Positions 1 through 7,145 of a stretch of DNA of 8,698 nt are shown piece by piece. The stretch spans positions 1 to 8,698 of the forward strand of contig CAISIP010000188.1 in assembly GCA_903885415.1 (NCBI GenBank). Direction: 5' to 3'. The translations under genes were made by a program, and so were the position numbers. The stretch is from an uncultured beta proteobacterium (GTDB lineage Bacteria > Pseudomonadota > Gammaproteobacteria > Burkholderiales > Burkholderiaceae_C). Positions within the stretch are counted from its first letter, which is position 1, and every line of letters starts with the position of its first letter. The notes under the pieces were generated by a model. That model saw nothing but the letters and a program-made list of their open reading frames with translations, searched no databases and had not been told where the DNA came from.

Positions 1-1021
1 AGCAGGCGCTGCTGCGGCACAGGCGGTGCTGGCCCAGACGCCCGCGCGCGGACCGATGGCCGAACTCGCGCAGTACGAGGGGGCAGACCGCCAGCAGCGC
101 CTGATAGACGGCGCAAAAAAAGAAGGCAACCTGAGCATCTACACCTCGGCGCAGTCCGACGATATGGGCGCGCTGGTGGCGGGCTATGAGAAGAAGTTTG
201 GCGTCAAGGTCAGCGTCTGGCGCGCCGGCTCGGAGAAGGTGCTGCAGCGCGCGGTCAGCGAGGCGCGCGCGAACCGGCATACGGTCGACGTCGTCGAGAC
301 CAATGGCCCCGAGCTGGAGTCGCTGCACCGCGAGAAGGTATTTCAGGCGATCAAGTCGGTGCACCACCGCAACCTGCTGCCGGCGGCGATCCGCCCGCAC
401 GGCGAATGGGTCGGTACCCGGCTCAACGTCTTCGTGCAGGCCTACAACACCAAGGCGGTGAAGAAGGAGGAGTTGCCCAAGACCTGGGACGACCTGCTCA
501 ACCCGCGCTGGAAGGGGCGCCTGGGCATCGAGGCCGAAGACCAGGACTGGCTCTCGGGCGTGGTGGCCGAGCTCGGAGAGGCGCGTGGCGTCAAGCTGTT
601 CAAGGACATCGTCGCCGCCAACGGCATGTCGGTGCGCAAGGGCCACACGCTGCTGGCGCAATTGGTGGTCTCGGGCGAGGTGCCCTTCGCGCTGACGGTC
701 TACAACTACAAGGCCGAGCAGTTCAAGGAGAAGGGCGCGCCTATCGATTGGCTCACTATCGGAATGCCGATCGCGCGTCCCAACGGCGTCGGCGTCGCGC
801 GCGCTGCGCCCAACCCGCATGCGGCGCTGCTGTTCTACGACTACGAGATCAGCGAAGAGGGCCAGAAGATACTCGCCAGCCGCGACTTTGTTCCGACCAA
901 TACCAAGATCGAGCACGCTTTCAGCAAGACCGGCATGAAGGTGATCGACTCGCGCGTCATGCTCGACGAAGCCGACAAGTGGAGCCGGTTGTACGAGGAT
1001 ATTTTTTCGGCCAAGCGCTGA
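1..1021 (+). CDS. Periplasmic ABC solute-binding protein, first of a tandem pair (5' partial)
   Basis: The reading frame is open to the left edge, in the frame beginning at base 2, and ends at TGA 1019-1021. The first residues visible (AGAAAAQAVLAQTP) look like the end of a Sec signal peptide, so the GTG at 26 is probably not the start and the true start lies upstream of the window. The mature part has the two-lobed type 2 binding-protein layout of the Fe(III)/COG1840-like group: a KKEG-x-L-x-x-Y opening, VWRAG, VQAYNT, LPKTWDDLL, WKGRLGIE, QDW, a VYNY segment and a final DFVPTNTK. Such proteins capture a small solute or metal in the periplasm and hand it to an ABC permease, but none is visible here. 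It is about half identical by eye to the next gene, 19 bases downstream. The substrate cannot be told; iron is only one option in this family. Confidence 0.88.
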   Translation, partial: AGAAAAQAVLAQTPARGPMAELAQYEGADRQQRLIDGAKKEGNLSIYTSAQSDDMGALVAGYEKKFGVKVSVWRAGSEKVLQRAVSEARANRHTVDVVETNGPELESLHREKVFQAIKSVHHRNLLPAAIRPHGEWVGTRLNVFVQAYNTKAVKKEELPKTWDDLLNPRWKGRLGIEAEDQDWLSGVVAELGEARGVKLFKDIVAANGMSVRKGHTLLAQLVVSGEVPFALTVYNYKAEQFKEKGAPIDWLTIGMPIARPNGVGVARAAPNPHAALLFYDYEISEEGQKILASRDFVPTNTKIEHAFSKTGMKVIDSRVMLDEADKWSRLYEDIFSAKR

Positions 1022-1028
1022 AAAAACC

Positions 1029-1033
1029 AGGGA
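1029..1033 (+). promoter_or_regulatory. Ribosome binding site for the second solute-binding protein
   Basis: AGGGA sits 7 bases before ATG 1041, inside the 19-base gap after the first binding-protein gene. It supports ATG 1041 as the start, which also yields a complete signal peptide. Confidence 0.6.
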
Positions 1034-1040
1034 AAACACC

Positions 1041-2078
1041 ATGAATCCGTTGCTGAAAATCCTGCTGCCCGCCGCCATGCTGCTGATGACCCTGGGCGCC
1101 GGCGCGCAGTCGCCGCTGGCGACCTACGAGGGTCCGGACCGGATGGAGCGGATCATCGCCGCGGCCAAGAAAGAAGGCACGCTGACGCTGTACACCACCA
1201 TCGCCGAGAAGGACCTGCCGGTGCTGATCAAGCCCTTCGAGGCCAAGTACGGCATCAAGGTGGTGGTCTGGCGCGCCGGCACCGACAAGGTGCTGCAGCG
1301 CACGCTGGCCGAGGCCGCCGCCAAGCGCTACGACGTCGATCTGGTGCACTTCGGCTCGCCCGAAATGGAGGCGCTGTCGCGCGAGAAGGTGCTGCAGCCG
1401 GTGCTGTCGCCGACCTACAAGGATCTGCAACCGGGCTCGGTGCCGCCGCACCATGAGTGGGCCGCGACGGTGCTGTCGGTCTGGGTGCAGGCCTACAACA
1501 CCAACCTGGTCCGCAAGGAAGACCTGCCCAAAACCTACCAGGACCTGCTCGACCCGAAGTGGAAGGGCAAGCTCGGCATCGAGGTCAAGAACCAGGACTG
1601 GTTCGCCACCGTGGTGCAGCTCAACGGAGGCGCTGACAAGGGCCTAAAGTTCTTTCAGGATCTGGTCGCGCGCAACGGCATCTCGCCGCGCACCGGCCAC
1701 ACGCTGCTGACCAATATGGTGGTCTCGGGCGAGGTGCCGATGGCGCTGACGGTCTACAACTACATGCCCGAGCAGGCGCGCAAGAAAGGCGCGCCCATCG
1801 CCTGGTTCGCCATCGAGCCGGCGATCGCGCGCTCCAACGCGATCGGCGTCGCGCGCCGTGCGCCGCACCCGGCAGCGGCGCTGCTGTTTCACGAGTACAT
1901 GATCACCGAGGCGCAGCAGCTGATGACGACGATCGACTATGTGCCGACCAACACCAAGATGGTGTCCCCCCTTCGGGGCGTGAAGATCTTGATCACCGAC
2001 CCGATCCAGTCGCTCGACGAGGCGGAAAAGTGGAGCAAGCTGTTTGACGACACCGTCGTCAGCCGCGGTGGCCGCTAG
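1041..2078 (+). CDS. Periplasmic ABC solute-binding protein, second of a tandem pair
   Basis: This is a full-length 345-residue protein. Residues 1 to about 22 form a Sec signal peptide: a Lys at position 6, a hydrophobic core of Leu/Ala/Met, and a GAGAQ cleavage region. The mature domain shares with its upstream neighbour the blocks VWRAG, KVLQR, REKV, VQAYNT, LPKT, WKGKLGIE, QDW, GHTLL, VVSGEVP, ALTVYNY, KGAPI and YVPTNTK. By eye about half of residues match and the two align with almost no gaps, so the pair arose by duplication. Residues differ mainly in the N-lobe and the stretch before the C-terminal LDEA-x-KW helix. It belongs to the Fe(III)/COG1840-like binding proteins. The substrate is unknown, and no permease or ATPase gene follows; an MFS transporter gene does, 62 bases on. 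The gene is probably co-transcribed with the first binding protein. Confidence 0.9.
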   Translation: MNPLLKILLPAAMLLMTLGAGAQSPLATYEGPDRMERIIAAAKKEGTLTLYTTIAEKDLPVLIKPFEAKYGIKVVVWRAGTDKVLQRTLAEAAAKRYDVDLVHFGSPEMEALSREKVLQPVLSPTYKDLQPGSVPPHHEWAATVLSVWVQAYNTNLVRKEDLPKTYQDLLDPKWKGKLGIEVKNQDWFATVVQLNGGADKGLKFFQDLVARNGISPRTGHTLLTNMVVSGEVPMALTVYNYMPEQARKKGAPIAWFAIEPAIARSNAIGVARRAPHPAAALLFHEYMITEAQQLMTTIDYVPTNTKMVSPLRGVKILITDPIQSLDEAEKWSKLFDDTVVSRGGR

Positions 2079-2093
2079 GCGCTGCTGCGCGCC
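2078..2093 (+). other. Short GC-rich inverted repeat after the second binding-protein gene
   Basis: GGCGC and GCGCC flank a six-base loop just after the stop codon, a perfect 5-bp stem. No T-run follows, so it is not a standard intrinsic terminator. In DNA this GC-rich such a stem can occur by chance. Confidence 0.2.
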
Positions 2094-2129
2094 GGATCGA
2101 CCCGCCACCCAATCCGCCACGAACCGCCC

Positions 2130-2136
2130 GGGGAAG
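2130..2136 (+). promoter_or_regulatory. Ribosome binding site for the MFS transporter
   Basis: GGGGAAG lies 4 bases before ATG 2141 in the 62-base gap after the second binding-protein gene. It supports ATG 2141 as the start. Confidence 0.55.
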
Positions 2137-2140
2137 CTTC

Positions 2141-3379
2141 ATGACCGACACCATCGCAGTCACCGCGCCGATCGCGCCGCAGCGCCCGATGCGCGAGGTC
2201 TGGCTGATCACGGCTGGCCACGCGCTGACGCACTGGTATCCGGCGACCTTCTACCTGCTGCTGCCGCTGATCGGCAACGAACTCGGCCTGTCGTTCGGCG
2301 AGATCGGGCTGATCATGAGCTGCCAGTATGTGGCGGCCGCGCTGGCCAATATTCCGGGCGGCGTCTTGGTCGACACCGTCGGGCGCAAGGGCCTGCTGAT
2401 GGCGCTGTCGCTGTTCTGGGTCGGCTTTCCTTATCTGCTGATGGGCTTCACCCACAGCTACGCGATGCTGCTGGTGTGCGTCGCGATGGTCGGCGTTGGC
2501 AACAGCCTGTGGCACCCAACGGCGATACCGACGCTGGCGCGCGGTTATCCGGAGCGCAAAGGGCTGGTGCTGTCGCTGCACGGCATGGGCGGCAATGCCG
2601 GCGACGCGCTCGCGCCGCTGGCGGTCGGCGCCTTGCTCACGCTGCTGAGTTGGCGCGAGGTGGTGGTGCTCAATGTGCTTCCGGGCCTGCTGATGTCGCT
2701 GCTGCTGCTGGTGTTTCTGGGCACGCTGCGCATCGGCGCCAAGAAGGCCGCCGGCACGGTGGGCGACGCGCCGCGGCAGTCGCTCGCCGACTACGGCCGT
2801 GGTCTGCGCACGCTGCTGCGCAACCGCAGCCTGGTGCTGCTGTCGACCAGTGGCGCCTTTCGCGCCATGACGCAAAACGCGCTGCTGACTTTCCTGCCCT
2901 TGTACCTGGCGCGCGAGCTCGGCTATTCGCTGATGCTGGTGGGCACGGCGATGTTCGCGCTGCAGACGGCGGGGCTGGTGGCGGCGCCGATCGCCGGCCA
3001 CCTGTCGGACCGGCTGGGCCGGCGCAGCGTGGTGGCGGTGAGCATGGCGATGACCGCCTTGCTGCTGCTGCTGATGGCGGTGGCCGGCCACTCGCCGGCT
3101 TTTGTCGTCATCGTCGCGGTGCTCGGTTTCTTCCTGTACGCGCTGCGGCCGGTGCTGCAGGCCTGGCTGATCGAGGCGACGCCCAAGAACATGGGCGGCA
3201 GCAGCATCGGCGTGCTGTTCGGCGCGCAGTCGCTGGGCTCGTCGGTCGCGCCGCTGATCGGCGGCCTGATTGCCGACCACTACGGACTGGGCGCGACCTT
3301 CTACTTTCTCGCGGCGACCATCGTCTGCGCCAATCTGTTCATCCTGATGATGCCCAAGGACGGGGTCTCGGCGCCATGA
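2141..3379 (+). CDS. Major facilitator superfamily transporter, fosmidomycin-resistance-like
   Basis: This 412-residue protein has the usual size for a 12-helix MFS carrier in the inner membrane. Loop 2-3 carries motif A (residues 73-83, GG-x-LVD-x-VGRK), and a matching copy lies in the second half (286-295, GHLSDRLGRR). HALTHWYP near residue 30, WHPTA, and HGMGGNAGDALAP (147-159) resemble the fosmidomycin-resistance (Fsr)-like branch of the superfamily. The name marks a branch, not a substrate. Members are proton-driven exporters or uptake carriers, and nothing here shows which. The gene sits between two periplasmic binding-protein genes and an IclR regulator, a setting more typical of catabolic uptake or efflux of a small organic acid. 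The IclR start lies 55 bases beyond its stop. Confidence 0.88.
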   Translation: MTDTIAVTAPIAPQRPMREVWLITAGHALTHWYPATFYLLLPLIGNELGLSFGEIGLIMSCQYVAAALANIPGGVLVDTVGRKGLLMALSLFWVGFPYLLMGFTHSYAMLLVCVAMVGVGNSLWHPTAIPTLARGYPERKGLVLSLHGMGGNAGDALAPLAVGALLTLLSWREVVVLNVLPGLLMSLLLLVFLGTLRIGAKKAAGTVGDAPRQSLADYGRGLRTLLRNRSLVLLSTSGAFRAMTQNALLTFLPLYLARELGYSLMLVGTAMFALQTAGLVAAPIAGHLSDRLGRRSVVAVSMAMTALLLLLMAVAGHSPAFVVIVAVLGFFLYALRPVLQAWLIEATPKNMGGSSIGVLFGAQSLGSSVAPLIGGLIADHYGLGATFYFLAATIVCANLFILMMPKDGVSAP

Positions 3380-3423
3380 TGCTGCTTCTGCCTGCGAGAC
3401 GATCGCCCACCAAAAACTGCGCC

Positions 3424-3427
3424 AGGA
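3424..3427 (+). promoter_or_regulatory. Ribosome binding site deciding the IclR start
   Basis: AGGA with a 7-base spacer favours ATG 3435 over the in-frame ATG at 3441, which would have a 13-base spacer. Confidence 0.45.
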
Positions 3428-3434
3428 CGCGCGT

Positions 3435-4244
3435 ATGGATATGAGCATTCCCAAGACCCTGGCCACTCCCGCGAAGGCCAGCGCCAGCGGTCGCCTGTCG
3501 TCGGTCGCGTCGGCGCTGCTGCTGCTCAAGGTTTTCGGCGACGCGGATGCCGAACTCGGCATCAGCAGCATCGCCAAGACGCTGGGGCTGGCCAAGAGCA
3601 CGGTGCACCGGCTGGCGGTGACGCTGGCCTCCGAAGGTTTTCTGGAGCAAAACCCGGACAACGGACGCTACCGACTGGGGCTGGCGCTGTTTTCCCTCGG
3701 CGCGCTGGTGCGCCAGCGGATGGACGTGTCGAACCAGGCGCGCCCGCTGCTGGGACTGCTGCGCGACCGGGCCCAGGAGGCGGTGCACCTGGCGATCCTG
3801 TCGCAGGGCGAAGTCGTCTACCTGTACAACCTGGAAAGCGCGCAGGCGATCGGTATTCGCTCGTACATCGGCGTTCGCAAGCCGGCCTTTTGCACCTGCG
3901 AGGGCCGGGTGATGCTGGCCTTCGGCGCGCCGGAGCAGGCGACGGCGGTGCTCAAGCAGCCGCTGCTGGCGCGTACACCCCGAACCGTTACCGACCCCAA
4001 GGCGCTGCTGCGCACGCTGGCCGAAGTGCGCCAGAGCGGCTACGCGATTGACGACGAGGAGAGCGAGATCGGCATCCGCGGCGCAGCGGCGCCGGTGCGC
4101 GATATGTCCGGGCGGGTGGTGGCGGCGGTCGGGCTTGCTGGCCCGACCCAGAGGCTGACCAAAAAGGATCTGCGCGCGCTGGTGCCGCAGGTGGTGGCCA
4201 CCGCCGACGCGATTTCGGCCCGGCTCGGTTTTCAGTCGCGCTAA
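3435..4244 (+). CDS. IclR-family transcriptional regulator
   Basis: At 269 residues this is the normal family length. Residues about 20-82 form the winged helix-turn-helix: the HTH GISSIAKTLGLAKSTVHRL at 42-60, then the wing ending in GRYRLG at 77-82. From about 95 onward is the effector-binding domain, with the family blocks ESAQAIGIRSYIG, GYAIDDEE, GIRGAAAPV and VVAAVGLAGP. The usual Cys/His-containing pocket loop appears here as AFCTCEGRVMLAF. IclR proteins form dimers or tetramers and respond to a small metabolite, often an intermediate of aromatic or organic-acid breakdown, acting as repressors or activators of adjacent genes. It lies between the transporter block and the reductase/EutA block on the same strand, so it could control either or both. 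No clear operator palindrome was found. The effector is unknown. Confidence 0.92.
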   Translation: MDMSIPKTLATPAKASASGRLSSVASALLLLKVFGDADAELGISSIAKTLGLAKSTVHRLAVTLASEGFLEQNPDNGRYRLGLALFSLGALVRQRMDVSNQARPLLGLLRDRAQEAVHLAILSQGEVVYLYNLESAQAIGIRSYIGVRKPAFCTCEGRVMLAFGAPEQATAVLKQPLLARTPRTVTDPKALLRTLAEVRQSGYAIDDEESEIGIRGAAAPVRDMSGRVVAAVGLAGPTQRLTKKDLRALVPQVVATADAISARLGFQSR

Positions 4245-4272
4245 CGATTTTTGTTTTTTTAATTCCCACCGC
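4245..4272 (+). promoter_or_regulatory. T-rich spacer between the IclR and reductase genes
   Basis: This 28-base gap contains a T-tract (4248-4260, broken by one G), striking in such GC-rich DNA. A weak stem can be drawn upstream of it (CGCGA 4208-4212 with TCGCG 4236-4240, long loop), so it might end IclR transcription, but the hairpin is poor. No Shine-Dalgarno sequence precedes ATG 4273. The U-rich leader could instead help ribosome loading. Confidence 0.3.
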
Positions 4273-5319
4273 ATGGACGCCCACCCGATTCCCGCCGCGC
4301 ACCGGATCCGCATCGCCGGCTCGGACGCAGTTTTTGACTGCGCCGACGGCGACACGCTGCTGCGCGCGGCGCAGCGCGCGGGGCTGGGTTTTCCCTACGA
4401 ATGCAACGTGGGCTCCTGCGGCAACTGCAAGTTCGAACTGGTCGAGGGCGCGCTGCAGATGGCCTGGGAGCAGGCGCCGGGCTGGAGCGACAAGGATCGC
4501 ACGCGCAAGCGTTACCTTGGCTGCCAGGCCCAGCCGCTGGGTGCGTGCAGCGTCAAGCTGCGGCTGGACCCGCGCTGCGCGCCGGTCCACAGGCCGACGC
4601 GCGGCGACGCACGGCTGCTGGCCCGGCGTGCGATCACCCACGACATCAGCGAGTTCCGCTTCGCGCTGGCGCTGGCGCAGCGTTTCGAGCCCGGACAGTA
4701 CGCGCTCGCGCATCTCGACGGCGTGGTCGGTGCGCGCGCCTGGTCGATGAGCAATGCGCCGATCGACGACAACGCCGACGGTGCGGTGTGGGAGTTCCAG
4801 GTGCGCCGGCTTGCAGGTGGCAAGGGCAGCGATGCGCTGTTTGACGCGCTGCAGATCGGCCAGCGCATCGGCATCGACGGCCCCTACGGCATGGCCTGGC
4901 TGCGCCGCGCCGCGCCGCGCGACATCCTGTGCCTGGCGGGGGGCTCTGGCCTGGCGCCGATGGTGTCGATCGCGCGCGGTGCGATGGCCGAGCCGCAGCT
5001 CGCGCAGCGCCGGTTGCACTTCCTGTACGGCGCGCGCACGCCCGCCGACGTCTGCGGCCAGGAGCTGCTGCGCGCGCTGCCGGGCTGGGGCGAGCGGCTC
5101 GATTACCAGGCGGTGGTGTCCGACGCCGCTGCGCGCGACGGCGGCTGGAGCGGCGCAGTCGGCTACCTGCACCAGGCGGCGCTCGAACGCTTCGGCGAGC
5201 GGCTGGCGCAGATGGAAATCTATTTTGCCGGGCCGCCGGCGATGGCGAATGCCACGCAGCGCATGCTGCTGGACGCCGGCGTTCCGATGGCGCAGGTGCA
5301 CTTCGATCAGTTTTATTGA
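4273..5319 (+). CDS. NAD(P)H-dependent reductase with N-terminal 2Fe-2S ferredoxin domain and FAD/NAD domains
   Basis: This 348-residue single-chain flavo-iron-sulfur reductase moves electrons from NAD(P)H through FAD to a plant-type 2Fe-2S centre and on to a partner. Cluster ligands are Cys44, Cys49, Cys52 and Cys84 (C-x4-C-x2-C, then LGCQ). The FAD site shows RAWS at 155-158, a variant of the usual RxYS, and the NAD(P) site shows GGSGLAP at 223-229. The late AGPPAM (319-324) has Ala where many relatives have Cys. The domain order matches reductase components of phenol, toluene or methane monooxygenases and CDP-6-deoxyglucoseen reductase. No oxygenase gene lies in the window; the next gene, 6 bases on, is an EutA-like ATPase, and tight spacing implies co-translation. 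A role in reducing a cobalamin cofactor is my inference. The start lacks a Shine-Dalgarno but gives the expected N-terminus. Confidence 0.9.
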   Translation: MDAHPIPAAHRIRIAGSDAVFDCADGDTLLRAAQRAGLGFPYECNVGSCGNCKFELVEGALQMAWEQAPGWSDKDRTRKRYLGCQAQPLGACSVKLRLDPRCAPVHRPTRGDARLLARRAITHDISEFRFALALAQRFEPGQYALAHLDGVVGARAWSMSNAPIDDNADGAVWEFQVRRLAGGKGSDALFDALQIGQRIGIDGPYGMAWLRRAAPRDILCLAGGSGLAPMVSIARGAMAEPQLAQRRLHFLYGARTPADVCGQELLRALPGWGERLDYQAVVSDAAARDGGWSGAVGYLHQAALERFGERLAQMEIYFAGPPAMANATQRMLLDAGVPMAQVHFDQFY

Positions 5320-5325
5320 GACCCC

Positions 5326-7116
5326 ATGCCCCTATCCGACACCAAGGCGCCAAGCGGCGGACACACGCTGCAGGACCACCAGTTGGGAACCGACCTGGGC
5401 GACGCGCATGCGCACGGCGAAGGCGCCGACCATGACCACGACCACGACGACTTCGAGCGCGTTCCCGGCGCCGCCGACCACGCGCTATGGCTGCAGGACA
5501 ACGTGGTGCTGCACAGCGTGGGCATCGACATCGGTTCGGCCGGAACCCAGGTGGTGTTCTCCAACCTGCACCTGCAGCGGGTGTCCGACCAGCTGTCGAC
5601 ACGCTATGTGGTGGTCGCGCGCGAGCCGGTCTACCAGTCGCCGAGCACGCTCACGCCCTACCAGAGCGAGACGCTGATCGACGCCAAGGCCATCGGCGAC
5701 ATCATCGAGCGCGCCTACGCCGCGTCGGGCCTGCACCCGGACCAGATCGACGCCGGTGCGGTGATCCTCACTGGCGAGGCGCTGCGCCGTGAGAACGGAC
5801 AGGCGATCGCCGAAATGCTCGCCGAACAGGGCGGCGAGTTCGTCTGCGCCACCGCCGGCCACCACATGGAAAGCATGCTGGCGGTTTTCGGTTCGGGCGC
5901 CGCGCGGCGCTCCTACGACGACAAGTCGACCATCCTCAACGTCGACATCGGCGGCGGAACGACCAAGCTGGGCCTGGTGCGCGACGGCGAGCTGGTCGCC
6001 ACCGCCGCGGTGCACCTGGGCGGGCGCCTGCTGGTGGTGGACCCGGTGGGCTGCATCACCCGGCTGGACCCGGCGGGGCGACGGCTCGCGCTGCGCGCGG
6101 GCTTCGACTGGCAGGTCGGCAGCCTGGTGCAACCCGGGCAGCTGCAGCTGCTCGCCGACAGCATGGCCGACGCGCTGGTGCGGGTCCTGCGGCACCAGTG
6201 CGGCTTGCGCGACGTGACCGAGCTGCTGCTGACCGACCCGCTGCCTGCGGTGTCGGATATCGACGGCCTGATGTTTTCCGGCGGCGTGGGCGAATATGTG
6301 TACCGCCGCGAAAGCCGCGATTTCGGCGACCTCGGCAAGCTGTTTGGCGAGGCGCTTCGGCTGCGGCTTGACGCCGGCGCGCTGCCCTGGGCGCTGCTGC
6401 CCGCCGGCGAGTGCCTGCGCGCCACGGTGCTCGGCGCCTCCGAATACAGCGTGCAGCTCAGCGGCAACACCACCTATGTATCCAACCCCGGCGTGCTGCT
6501 GCCGCGCAAGAACCTGCAGGTGGTTCCGCTGGCGTTCGCGTTGCCGGAGCGCATCGAGTCGGCCGAGGTGGCGCGCGCGCTGACGCGCTCGTTCCTGCGC
6601 CACGACCTGCGCGAGGGCGAGCAGGACAACGCGATTTCGCTGCGCTGGAGCGGAACGCCGAACTACGCGCGGCTGGCCGCGCTGGCCGATGGCCTGCTGG
6701 CCGCGCTGCCGCGCAGCCTGGCTGCGGGCCGGGCGCTGTATCTGGTCGCCGACGGCGACATCGCGCAGACGCTGGGCCACCTGCTGCAGGAAGACCCGCG
6801 GGTGCGCGGCGAGGTACTGGTGATCGACGGCGTCACGCTGTGGGGCTTTGACTTCATCGACCTTGGCCGCATCCGCATGCCGTCGCGCACGGTACCGGTG
6901 ACGATCAAGTCGCTGGTGTTCAGCGAGGACCCGCGCGCGCACGGCAAGTCGGACCCGGCGCATGCGCCGGGCCACCGTCACGAGCACGACCACAGCCATG
7001 CGCACGGCCATGAGCATTCGCATGGTCACGATCATGGCCACAGCCATTCGCACGACCACGACCATGGCCATGGTCACGACCACACCCATTCGCACGACCA
7101 TGGCCACACGGCCTGA
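5326..7116 (+). CDS. EutA-like cobalamin-enzyme reactivating ATPase with His-rich N- and C-terminal extensions
   Basis: The core (about residues 60-535) matches EutA, the ATP-dependent factor that releases damaged cobalamin from ethanolamine ammonia-lyase. It has the ASKHA nucleotide-binding blocks: phosphate-1 GIDIGSAGTQ (66-75), phosphate-2 VDIGGGTTK (206-214) and adenosine FSGGVGE (317-323). It also has the EutA signatures GAVILTGEALR and, at the core end, PVTIKSLVF. E. coli EutA is, from memory, about 467 residues and stops near this last block. Here 596 residues include about 60 extra at each end. The N-terminal extension has eight His (13, 18, 28, 30, 36, 38, 40, 52); the C-terminal tail (546-596) has 24 His in 51 residues. 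These suggest Ni, Co or Zn binding. The gene sits between the reductase and a Ni/Co permease; no eutB or eutC is seen, so the client enzyme is unknown. Its Shine-Dalgarno is weak, consistent with coupling to the reductase. Confidence 0.88.
   Translation: MPLSDTKAPSGGHTLQDHQLGTDLGDAHAHGEGADHDHDHDDFERVPGAADHALWLQDNVVLHSVGIDIGSAGTQVVFSNLHLQRVSDQLSTRYVVVAREPVYQSPSTLTPYQSETLIDAKAIGDIIERAYAASGLHPDQIDAGAVILTGEALRRENGQAIAEMLAEQGGEFVCATAGHHMESMLAVFGSGAARRSYDDKSTILNVDIGGGTTKLGLVRDGELVATAAVHLGGRLLVVDPVGCITRLDPAGRRLALRAGFDWQVGSLVQPGQLQLLADSMADALVRVLRHQCGLRDVTELLLTDPLPAVSDIDGLMFSGGVGEYVYRRESRDFGDLGKLFGEALRLRLDAGALPWALLPAGECLRATVLGASEYSVQLSGNTTYVSNPGVLLPRKNLQVVPLAFALPERIESAEVARALTRSFLRHDLREGEQDNAISLRWSGTPNYARLAALADGLLAALPRSLAAGRALYLVADGDIAQTLGHLLQEDPRVRGEVLVIDGVTLWGFDFIDLGRIRMPSRTVPVTIKSLVFSEDPRAHGKSDPAHAPGHRHEHDHSHAHGHEHSHGHDHGHSHSHDHDHGHGHDHTHSHDHGHTA
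6961..7113 (+). repeat. His-codon-rich imperfect repeat encoding the EutA-like protein's C-terminal tail
   Basis: The segment encodes an alternating His-X tail (X mostly Asp, Gly, Ser or Glu). At the DNA level it is a degenerate CAC/CAT repeat with longer exact copies: a 15-base unit at 7044-7058 recurs at 7086-7100, and an 11-base unit at 7021-7031 recurs at 7069-7079. Such tails occur in nickel and cobalt handling proteins (HypB, UreE, CobW-type) and act as metal stores. The repeat could vary in length between strains. Confidence 0.85.
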
Positions 7117-7133
7117 GCAGCGCACGCATTCCT

Positions 7134-7139
7134 GAAAGA
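7134..7139 (+). promoter_or_regulatory. Ribosome binding site deciding the NiCoT start
   Basis: GAAAGA lies 6 bases before ATG 7146, in the 29-base gap after the EutA-like gene. It favours this ATG over the in-frame one at 7161. Confidence 0.4.
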
Positions 7140-7145
7140 TTTCGC

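Noticed and set aside
1966..1979. C-run/TTCG/G-run hairpin inside the second binding-protein gene, considered as an inserted repeat or terminator
   Set aside because: The two paralogues have the same number of residues (18) between TNTK and LDEA across this spot, so nothing was inserted; the stem is only 3-4 bp with no T-run after it.
2044..3444. 466-residue plus-strand frame overlapping the MFS gene
   Set aside because: Its translation is Arg/Ala/Gly-rich without membrane segments, while the overlapping frame encodes a clear MFS protein.
3376..3444. 22-codon ORF starting ATG ATG at the MFS stop, a possible leader peptide for IclR
   Set aside because: It has no ribosome binding site of its own beyond the MFS coding end and no attenuator-like structure. 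It is only the tail of an overlapping shadow frame.
2075..3661. 528-residue open frame on the minus strand opposite the MFS and IclR genes
   Set aside because: It is low-complexity (Gln/Arg/His-rich) and antisense to two recognisable genes, with no family motifs.
5326..7116. Reading the EutA-like gene as part of a classical ethanolamine utilisation operon
   Set aside because: No eutB, eutC, microcompartment shell or ethanolamine permease gene is present in the window; the neighbours are a reductase and metal/oxyanion transporters.
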